From NCBI GenBank assembly GCA_023375785.1, contig SZWC01023617.1, positions 5,398-30,913 of the forward strand: a DNA stretch of 25,516 nucleotides, in the 5' to 3' direction. A program made the position numbers and the translations under genes. The DNA is from Penium margaritaceum (taxonomy: Eukaryota; Streptophyta; Zygnematophyceae; Desmidiales; Peniaceae). Of this stretch, positions 9,433 through 17,789 are shown piece by piece. Numbering within the stretch: position 1 is the stretch's first letter; each line of letters begins with the position of its first letter. The notes beneath the pieces are model-generated. The model saw only the letters and a list, made by a program, of their open reading frames with translations. It ran no database searches and had not been told where the DNA came from.

Positions 9433-11463
9433 GGAGAAAACCCACCCCACGGCCTTGTCTGTTACCACGACCTGGCCCATTGCCGCGACCGCGACCCTGT
9501 TCACGGCCCTGTCCGCGGCCTCCTACTTCACGCACCCTACGAGGTGCTGCTACTACGGCTAACGCTGCAGGGTCTTCTCCACCACCAGCAGCCTCAAGGC
9601 ACTGAGCCCTAAAGTGACTAGGCTGCATACAGTTGTGGCAGAGTCTGACGCAGAATGCTGTGTTGTGACGCTCACGCGCTGCCTATAGCTCGTCATTTTC
9701 ACGGCTGCGCTTGTGGTTTGGGGTCTTGTACCCGCCAGTCTTCTTGACTCAAGGGTCTGCAGGCTGCTTGTTCTTGGCCCCGCCTCGCCGCCCCGCTGAC
9801 CCTCTATTCCTCTAGCCCTCTTAGCGTCCATATGCATATCGCGACCTTGCTGTGGATGCGCGTTCGGCCGTGCGTCCGAGTACTGCTTCACGTTTGCCGA
9901 ATACACCTCACTCATGTAGTCTTGCAACGCCCTCGAGCTTGTCCAAGCCTGGTCGGTTGCCATTGTGGTGGTCTTGTCCTTCTGATTCTCGCTGGCAAGA
10001 CCGTCACGCAAGTATTCCAAAAGCATACACTTCGGATACTTGAAATTCTGAGTTCCATCGTCCTCGGTGATGCTTTCAGCTTCCTCCACGAGTGCGGTGA
10101 ACTCGCTCAAGTATGCTTCAATTGAGCCACCCAGTTAACTCAAGGAAGGCGCATTGCGCCTCCTCACGCTAGGTGCACTTCTTACACATAATTGCGTACA
10201 AGGTCTCCCACGTCATGGGCTGCCACTCGAGGTGCGGCTGCTACGCACTCCACTCCTTGACCACATACTTGAAGAGCTTGTCTTCAAGCCGCGTTGTGGC
10301 AAGGTCACGCCACTGGCTGAATGGAGCCTTGTGGATACGTAGAATGTGCTCTATGCGATTCAGCCAGTCGGACAGCTTTACGCCCTTCCAAAAGATCTCC
10401 ACACTATAGAGGAAGGACGTGTTCATGACCGGCCCTGAAGTCGTCGAGGTAGGCAGGTTGTCGCTCCCACCGATAGTGGCATCAGGAGCTACGGCTCGCT
10501 GCGCTTGCTGCGGCATCCACACCTGGGTCACGCTCTGCAACGCCTTGTCGAGGTCGTTGCATCGGCGGCTTGCCTCATGGGCGGCCAGGCGTTGCAGCTG
10601 GTAATCACGTTCATGGTTCATGATGCTCTGCTTAACGTGGACCAACAGGTTGGTGAACGCAAACTTGAGCTCTGATGTCCTCAGAGCATCAACGATAGCC
10701 TCTAGGGCCTCGCGTTATCCGTGTATCTGTACCCACTGCAGGACGGTACGGTTCACGAACACGACGCCAAGAAGTCCCACCTTCCGGAAGAGGCTGATGT
10801 TAGCGACGACGCTCGAGTGGGCGTTGGTCTGCCCCATCTCGGACACGTCGTAGGAAGGGGGGTCCGGCCCCACTCCTCCGGGTGGTGCCGCACATCCATC
10901 GTCGGTGGTGATCTTGACTCAGGCCGCCGCCTCGGCAGCCAGCTTAGCTAGCCTTTGGCGGTCATCGCAAATTGCCTTCGCGGTGACGTCGTCCGGCTCA
11001 TTATCGTGAGAAATTCTTGCGTGGCTGCTTTCGCCGCCTTTGCTACTCTCGGCAGCCTCGATGCTGTCGGCAGCTTCAAGCGATGCGGCGAGCTCCTTGC
11101 CCTTCTCGAGCGATAGGCTTGCGTTCGTCGCACGACGATGGCGATGATCCTGATCCTCATCACCTTCGCCATCATCGGCATCGTGCTGATTATCGAGGTC
11201 CACTCCTGGGTGGTCCTCCTCGAGCGCATCGTCTGGGGGTTGTCCACGTGTGTGTCGACGTGCTGGTCGAGCACTTTCTTGGCTATCGCATTCTTCTCGG
11301 TGTCGTTGAGGTTTGTGCCGGTTGCCTTTGGCCGCACGGTTGCCTTTGGTTTGGCAACCGTGCTTGCAGAGGCGGCTCCCAAAATTTGGATTCCGTCAAG
11401 GGCGTGTGGTGAGGCCATCACCACCTTGCCCTTGTTGGTCTTGGACAGTCCGGCACTTTCCAT
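9425..11463 (-). pseudogene. Family-1 gypsy Gag, copy 1
   Basis: Gag would form the particle that packages element RNA. The proposed start at 11463 (MESAGLSKTNKGK) has a basic Ala/Lys-rich N-terminus. A frame change near 11225 leads to an acidic stretch (DADDGEGDEDQDHRH) and an Ala/Glu-rich helix. TGA at 10919 and a TAA near 10716 interrupt the same frame, which then gives the capsid-like WLNRIEHILRIHKAPFSQW (10241-10645). Another frame has SIEAYLSEFTALVEEAESI (about 10050-10120). The C-terminus carries an RG-rich basic tail and a CCHC zinc knuckle, CHNCMQPSHFRAQC (9599-9640, C-x2-C-x4-H-x4-C). Stops and at least three frame changes make it nonfunctional. The part above 9875 is duplicated at 13039-14627. 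Confidence 0.85.
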
Positions 11464-12315
11464 CTTGTCGCTCGTGCGATTAGTACAAGAATATCGTTGT
11501 GAGGATCAACCCACAACTTTGAGGAGGAATCGCCTCCTAAAATCTTACTCTCACGATCGGTGAGGCAATTATCAATTTAATTTCTATTTTCTTAAGCTGC
11601 CACGTCGGAAAAAGGGCGTGGATTTTGAAACTAGTCTTCCTAAGCCGTAACTCACGACAAATGGTAGTAACTAGAATCTAGGAAAATAACAAATTACAAG
11701 AAAATGGAATGAAAAGGAGTGTAGGTGCCACTCGCAAAAGAAGAGTAAAGAGTGAAAAGAGGAATTCTAATAATTCCGAGCAAGTCCTTCACTCTTTCTT
11801 CCAACTTCTTGTCTTCGTCTTGTCTTCCTGTTTTTCTTGGTCATCTCTTCACGCTCCTTGATGCCTCTTGCATTTTTGGGCGGCGTCTCCCTTGAGCCGG
11901 CGGCGTTGGCGAGCCGTAAAAAATCTTCAAGGTATCATCCTCCTTTTTAGGGTACTCTGAGGCCGTGAGAGTCCCTAAGCTTGAGAAGAGGCACAGTCCC
12001 AATTTTTTGGATGAATGAGTTTTGAAGCAGCCTGAAAATGGGGAAGATTTGGTGGTTTTTGGAGGTGAGAAATTCCCACCCCGTCCCACAAAAATCTTCC
12101 TAGCTGCCTGAAAGTGAGTAAAGACTAGAGGAAAGAGGCTCCACCAAGTAGAGCTCTTTTCCAGATCTCCAACTCACCTTACGACACTTCAATCTGTGAA
12201 GTTTAGATGTCGTAGTCCCTTCTAGCATTTCTTCTACTATTTGTAGCTACCGGTGGCATTTTAGATACGACGTAGCCGCCGTTTCCATCGAACCCTTAGT
12301 CGCGGGGGTCGTCTG
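11464..12315 (-). other. Leader between PBS and gag, copy 1
   Basis: An 850-bp untranslated leader of the family-1 gypsy. It holds a short open frame at 11841-12089 (82 residues) homologous to the longer 131-residue frame of copy 2. Here it is cut short by TGA where copy 2 has CGA. No known domain is recognised. The remainder is AT-rich with no further coding signal. Confidence 0.6.
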
Positions 12316-12327
12316 GCTCTGATACCA
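12316..12327 (-). other. Primer-binding site (initiator tRNA-Met), copy 1
   Basis: On the minus strand TGGTATCAGAGC, the common plant PBS complementary to the 3' end of initiator tRNA-Met, lies one base after the LTR end ...CCCGTTACA. Confidence 0.92.
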
Positions 12328-12328
12328 C

Positions 12329-13037
12329 TGTAACGGGTCGAGTCTCTAGCTCCAGCTCTGAATTCATCGTCTGAGTTAGCAGAATGGCATTTTCAGTCTG
12401 CGTCAGGGGTTTACCCCCTTCACAGGACTGAGGAGCAATTGTCACCAACAACCCAGAGCAGGGAGACTCGAATATTTTGAGACTCCGGAGGCCCATTTCC
12501 GTTTTCATCCTTACGCCTGGTTTTGGGACCCAAACTTGGGGTTTTTACCTTGAACTCATGTGTTCGCATGAGTTTTCCGGTTTCGAAACTCGTAGTTCGT
12601 CCTAAACAAACTGGAGTTTTGTTTTTCACACGTCAGTGCAAAATCGTCGCGTGCGAGGCACGATCGACGATTCTGCGCCGACTCCTCTCGTGTTCTCCCC
12701 TCGCTCCTCGCTCTCACCCTCGCTCCCCTTATCCCTTGTCCTTGCTTTCTCACTTATAAGGAAGGCGAGAAGGGGGGGGGGACACAAGGCCACGAGGCCT
12801 CGCCCTCAAGGACCTTGTGGCCCCTCAGCTGCCGATCGGGCTGAGGCTGCGATCAACGGCTAGCGGCTGGCCAGCTTGTGGCCGGCTGGTCACTTGGCTG
12901 GCCGCCGGCCGTCCAGCCGGCCGGCAGTTAGCTGGCCGGCGGCCAGCAAAGTGCTGGCCGTTGGCCAGCCCTCGGTGATGTGAGGGGTGGTGTGCAACCA
13001 CCCCTCGCTTCAACGAGGAGGGAGGGCCGAACCGGCC
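12329..13037 (-). mobile_element. Family-1 gypsy 5' LTR, copy 1 (11 bp short)
   Basis: Same sequence as the LTR at 15493-16213, cut at the N. It includes a GGCC-palindrome-rich U3 (12856-12977) and a CTTATAAG box (12753-12760) that would be a TATA box on the minus strand. Copy 2 has CTTGTAAG there. A G run lies at about 12771-12781. Confidence 0.88.
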
Positions 13038-13038
13038 N
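13038..13038. other. Single ambiguous base (assembly join)
   Basis: The N lies exactly between the last base of repeat copy 1 and the first base of copy 2. In copy 2 the equivalent position (16203) falls inside a perfect GC-rich hairpin. Confidence 0.9.
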
Positions 13039-14627
13039 TCCGAGTACTGCTTCACGTTTGCCGAATACACCTCACTCATGTAGTCTTGCAACGCCCTCGA
13101 GCTTGTCCAAGCCTGGTCGGTTGCCATTGTGGTGGTCTTGTCCTTCTGATTCTCGCTGGCAAGACCGTCACGCAAGTATTCCAAAAGCATACACTCCGGA
13201 TACTTGAAAGTCTGAGTTCCATCGTCCTCGGTGATGCTTTCGGCTTCCTCCACAAGTGCGGTGAACTCGCTCAAGTATGCTTCAATTGAGCCACCCAGTT
13301 AACTCAAGGAAGGCGCATTGCGCCTCCTCACGCTAGGTGCACTTCTTACGCATAATTGCGTACAAGGTCTCCCACGTCATGGGCTGCCACTCGAGGTGCG
13401 GCTGCTACGCACTCCACTCCTTGACCACATACTTGAAGAGCTTGTCTTCAAGCCGTGTCGTGGCAAGGTTACGCCACTCGCTGAATGGAGCCTTGTGGAT
13501 ACGTAGAATGTGCTCTATGCGATTCAGCCAGTCGGACAGCTTTACGCCCTTCCAAAAGATCTCCACACTATAGAGGAAGGACGTGTTCATGACCGGCCCT
13601 GAAGTCGTCGAGGTAGGCAGGTTGTCGCTCCCACCGATAGTGGCATCAGGAGCTACGGCACGCTGCGCTTGCTGCGGCATCCACACCTGGGTCACGCTTT
13701 GCAACGCCTTATCGAGGTCATTGCATCGGCGGCTTGCCTCATGGGCGGCCAGGCGTTGCAGCTGGTAATCACGTTCATGGTTCATGATGCTCTGCTTAAC
13801 ATGGACCAACAGGTTGGTGAATGCAAACTTGAGCTCTGATGTCCTCAGAGCATCAACGATAGCCTCTAGGGCCTCGCGTTATCCGTGTATCTGTACCCAC
13901 TGCAGGAGGGTACGGTTCACGAACACGCCGCCAAGAAGTCCCACCTTCCGGAGGAGGCTGATGTTAGCGACGACGCTCGAGTGGGCGTTGGTCTGCCCCA
14001 TCTCGGACACGTCGTAGGAAGGGGGGTCCGGCCCCACTCCTCCGGGTGGTGCCGCACATCCATCGTCGGTGGTGATCTTGACTCAGGCCGCCGCCTCGGC
14101 AGCCAGCTTAGCTAGCCTTTGGCGGTCATCGCAAATTGCCTTCGCGGTGACGTCGTCCGGCTCTTTATCGTGAGAAATTCTTGCGTGGCTGCTTTCGCCG
14201 CCTTTGCTACTCTTGGCAGCCTCGATGCTGTCGGCAGCTTCAAGCGATGCGGCGAGCTCCTTGCCCTTCTCGAGCGATAGGCTTGCGTTCGTCGCACGAC
14301 GATGGCGATGATCCTGATCCTCATCACCTTCGCCATCATCGGCATCGTGCTGATTATCGAGGTCCACGCCTGGGTGGTCCTCCTCGAGCGCATCGTCTGG
14401 GGGTTGTCCACGTGTGTGTCGACGTGCTCGTCGAGCACTTTCTTGGCTATCGCATGCTTCTTGGTGTCGTTGAGGTTTGTGCCGGTTGCCTTTGGCCGCA
14501 CGGTTGCCTTTGGTTTGGCAACCGTGCTCGCAGAGGCGGCTCCCAAAATTTGGATTCCGTCAAGGGCGTGTGGTGAGGCCATCACCACCTTGCCCTTGTT
14601 GGTCTTGGACAGTCCGGCACTTTCCAT
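13039..14627 (-). pseudogene. Family-1 gypsy Gag, copy 2 (5' part only)
   Basis: Same protein pieces as in copy 1. The start MESAGLSKTNKGK is at 14627, the acidic/Glu-Ala segment at 14083-14367, and WLNRIEHILRIHKAPFSEW at 13405-13809. The EFTALVEEAESI segment runs down to 13039. It stops at the N before reaching the zinc knuckle. It shares the frame change near 14390 and the TGA at 14083 with copy 1. Shared inactivating lesions mean that the lesions predate the divergence of the two sequences. A few amino-acid differences (for example SQW versus SEW) fit allelic variation. Confidence 0.85.
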
Positions 14628-14857
14628 CTTGTCGCTCGTGCGATTAGTACAAGAATATCGTTGTGAGGATCAACCCACAACTTTGAGGAGGAATCGCCTC
14701 CTAAAATCTTACTCTCACGATCGGTGAGGCAATTATCAATTTAATTTCCTTTTTCTTAAGCTGCCACGTCGGAAAAAGGGCGTGGATTTTGAAACTAGTC
14801 TTCCTAAGCCGTAACTCACGACAAATGGTAGTAACTCGAATCTAGGAAAAAAACAAA

Positions 14858-15253
14858 TTACAAGAAAATGGAATGAAAAGGAGTGTAGGTGCCACTCGCA
14901 AAAGAAGAGTAAAGAGTGAAAAGAGGAATTCTAATAATTCCGAGCAAGTCCTTCACTCTTTCTTCCAACTTCTTGTCTTCGTCTTGTCTTCCTGTTTTAC
15001 TTGGTCGTCTCTTCACGCTCCTTGATGCCTCTTGCATTTTTGGGCGGCGTCTCCCTTGAGCCGGCGGCGTTGGCGAGCCGTAAAAAATCTTCAAGGTATC
15101 ATCCTCCTTTTTAGGGTGCTCTGAGGCCGTGAGAGTCCCTAAGCTTGAGAAGAGGCACAGTCCCAGTTTTTTGGATGAATGAGTTTTGAAGCAGCCTGAA
15201 AATGGGGAAGATTTGGTGGTTTTTGGAGGTGAGAAATTCCCACCCCGTCCCAC
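14858..15253 (-). CDS. Unrecognised 131-codon leader ORF of the family-1 gypsy
   Basis: An open frame starting with ATG (MGRGGNFSPPKTTKSSPF) lies in the leader between PBS and gag. The N-terminal half is basic and Ser/Pro-rich. The middle has a KKEDDTLKIFYGSP stretch, and the C-terminal half is strongly charged (GRQDEDKKLEERVKDLLGII), possibly a short helix. I recognise no domain. In copy 1 the equivalent frame stops after residue 82 because CGA has become TGA. It may be a chance ORF. Long leaders in plant gypsy elements often contain small ORFs of unknown function. Confidence 0.25.
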   Translation of the reverse strand: MGRGGNFSPPKTTKSSPFSGCFKTHSSKKLGLCLFSSLGTLTASEHPKKEDDTLKIFYGSPTPPAQGRRRPKMQEASRSVKRRPSKTGRQDEDKKLEERVKDLLGIIRIPLFTLYSSFASGTYTPFHSIFL

Positions 15254-15479
15254 AAAAGTCTTCCTAGCTGCCTGAAAGTGAGTAGAGACTAGAGGAAAGA
15301 GGCTCCACCAAGTAGAGCTCTTTTCCAGATCTCCAACTCACCTTACGACACTTCAATCTGTGAAGTTTAGATGTCGTAGTCCCTTCTAGCATTTCTTCTA
15401 CTATTTGTAGCTACCGGTGGCATTTTAGATACGACGTAGCCGCCGTTTCCATCGAACCCTTAGTCGCGGGGGTCGTCTG

Positions 15480-15491
15480 GCTCTGATACCA
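15480..15491 (-). other. Primer-binding site (initiator tRNA-Met), copy 2
   Basis: TGGTATCAGAGC on the minus strand, one base inside the LTR end. Identical to copy 1. Confidence 0.92.
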
Positions 15492-15492
15492 C

Positions 15493-16213
15493 TGTAACGG
15501 GTCGAGTCTCTAGCTCCAGCTCTGAAGTCATCGTCTGAGTTAGCAAAATGGCATTTTCAGTCTGCGTCAGGGGTTTACCCCCTTCACAGGACTGAGGAGC
15601 AATTGTCACCAACAACCCAGAGCAGGGAGACTCGAATATTTTGAGACTCCGGAGGCCCATTTCCGTTTTCATCCTTACGCCTGGTTTTGGGACCCAAACT
15701 TGGGGTTTTCACCTTGAACTCATGTGTTCGCATGAGTTTTCCGGTTTCGAAACTCATAGTTCGTCCTAAACAAACTAGAGTTTTGTTTTTCACACGTCAG
15801 TGCAAAATCTTCGCGTGCGAGGCACGATCGACGATTCTGCGCCGACTCCTCTCGTGTTCTCCCCTCGCTCCTCGCTCTCACCCTCGCTCCCCTTATCCCT
15901 TGTCCTTGCTTTCTCACTTGTAAGGAATGCGAGAAGGGGGGGGGGGACACAAGGCCACGAGGCCTCGCCCTCAAGGACCTTATGGCCCCTCAGCTGCCGA
16001 TCGGGCTGAGGCTGCGATCAACGGCTAGCGGCTGGCCAGCTTGTGGCCGGCTGGTCACTTGGCTGGCCGCCGGCCGTCCAGCCGGCCGGCAGTTAGCTGG
16101 CCGGCGGCCAGCAAAGTGCTGGCCGTTGGCCAGCCCTCGGTGATGTGAGGGGTGGTGTGCAACCACCCCTCGCTTCAACGAGGAGGGAGGGCCGAACCGG
16201 CCCTCCCGCTACA
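15493..16213 (-). mobile_element. Family-1 gypsy 5' LTR (721 bp)
   Basis: The ends are TGTAACGGG (15493) and CCCGCTACA (16213), inverse complements with one mismatch (TGTA...TACA). The inner end is followed by one base and then the PBS. Read on the minus strand, the LTR begins with two consecutive perfect 9-bp hairpins (16185-16207 and 16147-16171), then a GGCC-rich zone (16021-16137) and a G run. The flanking 5 bp on the outer side are ATTAT. Confidence 0.88.
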
Positions 16214-16759
16214 ATTATACACTTGGTGTATAAAAGTAACGGGTATGCAATACACGGCCCAGCTTCATCACCCCAATACACTCGTCGATTTGGGAGGGGT
16301 GTCCAACTACGTGGTTACCATTATGCAATCTGGTATTTGTACATGTGGATGTCATCTAACAGTCGACGATCGTCTATCGCTGATTTTCATCTATTTGTCG
16401 ACGATTGAATTGTTGATCTTCAATCGTCGATTGACATAGATCGATAGTCAAAGAGTTTTTCTTACATCATCTTCAAATACACTTCTTGTATTTTTCACAT
16501 CTCCGTGAGATACACTGACCATAGACACTGCACCAATACACTTTACCCTTTTTGGAGGGGAAGGGGAATCTCCGGCTCTCATGTTGTCCCCCCACCCAAA
16601 CAGGTATAGTGCATTGGTAGAGTGCCTATGATCCGTGTATCTCATGGACATGTGAAAAACACACTAAGTGTACTATGGAAAGTAACGGTTGTGTAATACA
16701 CGACCCAGCTAAACCACCCCAATACACTCTTCACTTTCGGGTGGAGGGGGGTTCCGCAG
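16214..16759. repeat. Cluster of four related ~90-bp units, two of them forming long inverted arms
   Basis: Units at 16219-16304 and 16661-16755 are direct copies (GTAACGGnTnTG, AATACACG, CCAGC, CCACCCCAATACACTC, then a G-rich end). Between them, arms at 16478-16547 and 16603-16672 are inverted copies over 70 nt with 12 mismatches (83%) around a 55-bp GC-rich centre. All four share the order ATACAC, CACC-AATnCACT, G-run. There is no coding capacity. Confidence 0.85.
16376..16446. repeat. Long imperfect hairpin with 11-bp perfect core
   Basis: CGACGATTGAA (16399-16409) and TTCAATCGTCG (16419-16429) are exact inverse complements around a 9-nt loop. Outer pairing continues imperfectly (ATCTAT with ATAGAT, CTATCG with CGATAG). 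Confidence 0.75.
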
Positions 16760-17102
16760 GATGTAGCTGACAAAGAAACACTACAATATTTGTGGAATTA
16801 CGCTCGTTATGTTGCTTGATTTCTTTTGTATTCTATATTTTTTAAAGTAAATACCCACTTGACAAAGGTAACCAGTCAGAAAGTGTGAAGACATACATAT
16901 TTTATTAGACATTAAGACCCGAATGTCATACAGTTAAGTTTCCCTAGCAAAATTATCATGTTCAATCTCCAACGCACAAGTATCACATACACAGTTTTCC
17001 ATGTGAATAAAATATGACTTAACAACATGGAAATTTCCTTACAGTAGGTACGTAATACAGTGAATGTGCCATGTATGAAACACCCTAGATTAACCACACC
17101 TC
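16760..17102. other. AT-rich right end of the insertion, no gene
   Basis: AT-rich DNA without a credible ORF. The last 100 bp show inverted similarity to the left end at 4932-5010. Confidence 0.5.
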
Positions 17103-17110
17103 CCTCTTAT
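17103..17110 (+). repeat. 8-bp target-site duplication, right copy
   Basis: CCTCTTAT, identical to 4918-4925. The family-2 chromodomain sequence resumes immediately after it. Confidence 0.8.
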
Positions 17111-17230
17111 ATCTGTTGAGATCCCTACGACAACCTCTATGACGTCGATCTTCTAATGAATAGCTACTATTGGCGTCACCGGCCTATGTTTGCTACCGCG
17201 TCGGGATGAAGCCGCTAGAAGGGGTGGAAG
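17111..17230 (+). pseudogene. Family-2 gypsy chromodomain tail and polypurine tract (right half)
   Basis: GATCCCTACGACAACCTCTA followed by TGACGTCGATC matches 22905-22940, where it encodes the WEPYGNL end of the chromodomain. Here the translation reads DPYDNLYDVDLL, with a stop (TGA) where Trp is expected. It ends in a purine tract, AGAAGGGGTGGAAG (17217-17230), directly before an LTR. It continues the fragment at 4617-4925. Confidence 0.85.
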
Positions 17231-17766
17231 TGTTATGTGCAAGACGTACATGAGTCCCTAAACACTGCAAGTGGGTATTTATGTCCTTACAGTGATGAGC
17301 CATCGTACAACCCAACGACCTCAGAATTTGTATGTCGTTCAGCCGAGGGTATTTCGGCCACCAATTCCAAAATCCAATGTTCGACTTACGAAGAGTCTTA
17401 TCCTTTCAACGACTTTCCAAAAGGGTCAACATAAGTATCGTGGACAACATTGATATTTCAATACCGATCGGTCGACTTCTTGACGGTGGTAGACCTTTAT
17501 AGGTCCGTCAATATTCTTGAGGCTCCACGAATTCTCAATGGAGTTTCTTGAAGTGACTACTCACGTCGCTTGTATCAAGCATCCACAACCCAACAGGTAC
17601 CTAATTTGTTTCTTACCATTGTACATATTTGCTCAACATGTTTGACACTTGTTATCGAAGTACACTTCCTGCTAAACACAAATTATCCAATCGTCTTAGT
17701 TCCACGAATAATCTTCTGCTCTGCACTTCATCCCTATGCACCATCCACGTCCTGCTCCACGTAACA
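17231..17766 (+). mobile_element. Family-2 3' LTR, 'LTR A' (536 bp)
   Basis: Begins TGTTATGTGCAAGACG directly after a polypurine tract and ends ...CACGTAACA. It aligns throughout with 17790-18336 and 23017-23528, including a stem-loop at 17480-17511. No PBS follows it, so it is a 3' LTR. Confidence 0.85.
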
Positions 17767-17789
17767 AGTGTGGAGTACAGGGAGTCCTG

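Larger units (their letters stand above)
9875..13037. repeat. 3.16-kb direct repeat, copy 1
   Basis: Aligns end to end with 13039-16202 with about 42 differences by eye (around 1.3%) and shares the same gag frameshifts and stops. It ends exactly at the N at 13038, 11 bp before the LTR would have ended. Confidence 0.97.
13039..16202. repeat. 3.16-kb direct repeat, copy 2
   Basis: Counterpart of 9875-13037. This copy continues past 16202 through the LTR terminus into unrelated flanking DNA, so it represents the true outer junction of the family-1 element. Confidence 0.97.
5755..16213 (-). mobile_element. Family-1 Ty3/gypsy element, minus strand (contains an assembly duplication)
   Basis: Reading leftward from 16213 the order is 5' LTR, PBS, leader, gag with zinc knuckle, protease, RT, RNase H and integrase, which is the Ty3/gypsy gene order. 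A 3.16-kb part (5' LTR, leader, N-terminal gag) is present twice around an N at 13038. No matching 3' LTR (TGTAACGGG start) was found left of 5755, so the 3' end is missing or too decayed to see. The 5 bp after the LTR are ATTAT (16214-16218), the expected target duplication on that side, but its partner was not found. Every ORF carries stops or frameshifts, so the copy is inactive. Confidence 0.85.
4926..17102. mobile_element. 12.2-kb nested insertion with 8-bp target duplication
   Basis: The block begins CATTTATGGTTAATGG and ends GATTAACCACACCTC. On opposite strands, TGGTTAAT lies exactly 7-14 bases from each end. Weaker inverted similarity continues about 75 bp inward (shared ATACA, ACnGTGTA-like and GGAAATTTC-ATG motifs). 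An 8-bp duplication with inverted ends suggests a class II DNA transposon, and hAT elements use 8 bp. No transposase is visible, so the class is inference. The family-1 gypsy element lies inside. The true length is probably about 9 kb, because 3.16 kb of the block appears to be a duplicated assembly overlap. Confidence 0.6.

Noticed and set aside
10919..11563. Plus-strand ORFs of about 131-141 codons opposite gag (also in copy 2)
   Set aside because: Their apparent hydrophobic, membrane-like composition comes from reading the antisense of an acidic, Ala-rich Gag segment.
9875..16202. Interpretation as a complete LTR pair or a real tandem element duplication
   Set aside because: Both LTRs are 5' LTRs adjacent to PBS and gag, and the copies meet exactly at an N. 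An assembly overlap is simpler.
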